Shown here piece after piece: positions 10,549 to 10,823 of a stretch of DNA of 10,823 bases. Under the pieces are notes generated by a model. It was not told the DNA's origin, ran no database searches, and saw only the letters and a list, made by a program, of their open reading frames with translations. Location: contig JOTC01000025.1 of NCBI GenBank assembly GCA_000746705.1, positions 1 through 10,823 on the forward strand. Direction: 5' to 3'. Every line of letters starts with the position of its first letter. The stretch's first letter is position 1. Both the position numbers and the translations under genes were made by a program. Source of the DNA: Marine Group I thaumarchaeote SCGC AAA799-O18 (GTDB taxonomy: Archaea > Thermoproteota > Nitrososphaeria > Nitrososphaerales > Nitrosopumilaceae).

Positions 10549-10823
10549 TTAACTATGTGTATTATGAGAACTTAGAATATTAAGTGCTGATAATGTTCCT
10601 AATATCGCTTCCTCAAGTCGTACTGTCTCTGTAGCTTGATTTGGGAAAAAATTGTATATGTTAGCATTCTGTGTTTTTTTGATATTCTCACTTAAAATTT
10701 CATAAATCCCTTTTTCTGGTGATCCAAATACCACTAGTATCGGCTTGTTTACTTTACCGTATTTTTTAGCATCAGAACCAGTAAAAATTTTCCCATATCT
10801 TGATGTGAGAATAGTGTTACCAT
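10549..10823 (-). CDS. SPOUT-family RNA methyltransferase (DUF171/COG2106-like), C-terminal fragment
   Basis: An open frame enters at the right edge and ends at TAA 10549; the 91 visible residues start GNTILTSRYGKIFTGSDA and include KPILVVFGSPEKGIYEIL, then NIYNFFPNQATETVRLEEAILGTLSALNIL. In SPOUT methyltransferases the FGSP-x-x-G loop and the N-x-x-P-x-Q-x-T-x-T-V-R-x-E-E-A stretch form the trefoil knot that binds S-adenosylmethionine. The form with PNQATETVRLEEA is the archaeal homologue of SPOUT1/C9orf114, often annotated as a putative RNA uridine N3-methyltransferase and commonly found next to uL3 in archaea. The rRNA target here is not visible. An internal GTG at 10734 is not a real start, since the frame stays open and conserved upstream of it. 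Confidence 0.85.
   Translation of the reverse strand, partial: GNTILTSRYGKIFTGSDAKKYGKVNKPILVVFGSPEKGIYEILSENIKKTQNANIYNFFPNQATETVRLEEAILGTLSALNILSSHNTHS

Overview
The window reads as the chromosome of an AT-rich ammonia-oxidising-type archaeon (Thaumarchaeota / class Nitrososphaeria). This rests on archaeal/eukaryotic-type ribosomal proteins (S4e, the archaeal forms of L3, L4, L22, S3 and S14), the archaeal gene order of the S10/spc-type cluster, a tRNA-Asn without an encoded CCA end, TATA boxes placed for leaderless or nearly leaderless transcripts, and oligo-T terminators. Genus cannot be fixed from the sequence alone.

Right half and centre (about 2.8 to 10.8 kb, all minus strand): a long, tightly packed ribosomal-protein operon in the order uL3, uL4, uL23, uS19, uL22, uS3, uL29, uS17, uL14, uL24, eS4, uL5, uS14, uS8, uL6. 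Upstream of uL3 lie the 3' end of a SPOUT-type RNA methyltransferase gene and an unlisted 36-residue single-pass membrane miniprotein. Most junctions overlap (TAATG, ATGA) or carry a GGTGA/GGAGG Shine-Dalgarno sequence, often across the upstream stop codon, so translational coupling is likely. uL2 is absent from its usual slot between uL23 and uS19. The RNase P/SUI1 slot between uL29 and uS17 is reduced to a 26-codon ORF joined to both neighbours by ATGA overlaps. The cluster stops after uL6.

Three of these essential genes (uL4, uS3, uL5) are broken in this sequence by single-base indels in short A/T runs. In each case the conserved or acidic C-terminal part continues in another frame and ends exactly on the start codon of the next gene. 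Errors in the assembly are the simplest explanation, but the three sites should be checked. The features give the full, corrected extents.

Left part (1 to 2.75 kb): a short ORF after uL6 (unknown family), tRNA-Asn(GTT), a small zinc-ribbon protein, a two-helix membrane protein, a DUF2299-like protein, a very basic Lys/Arg/Ala-rich histone-H1-like protein, and a divergent pair made of a PPOX/F420-type flavoprotein (plus strand) and the start of a DUF371-like gene (minus strand) that runs off the left edge. Two identical 28-bp perfect palindromes sit immediately 3' of two genes that lack oligo-T terminators, and a 12-bp inverted repeat with a C7/G7 core lies in the one gene-free stretch longer than 300 bases (854 to 1170). 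No CRISPR array, transposase or rRNA gene was seen.
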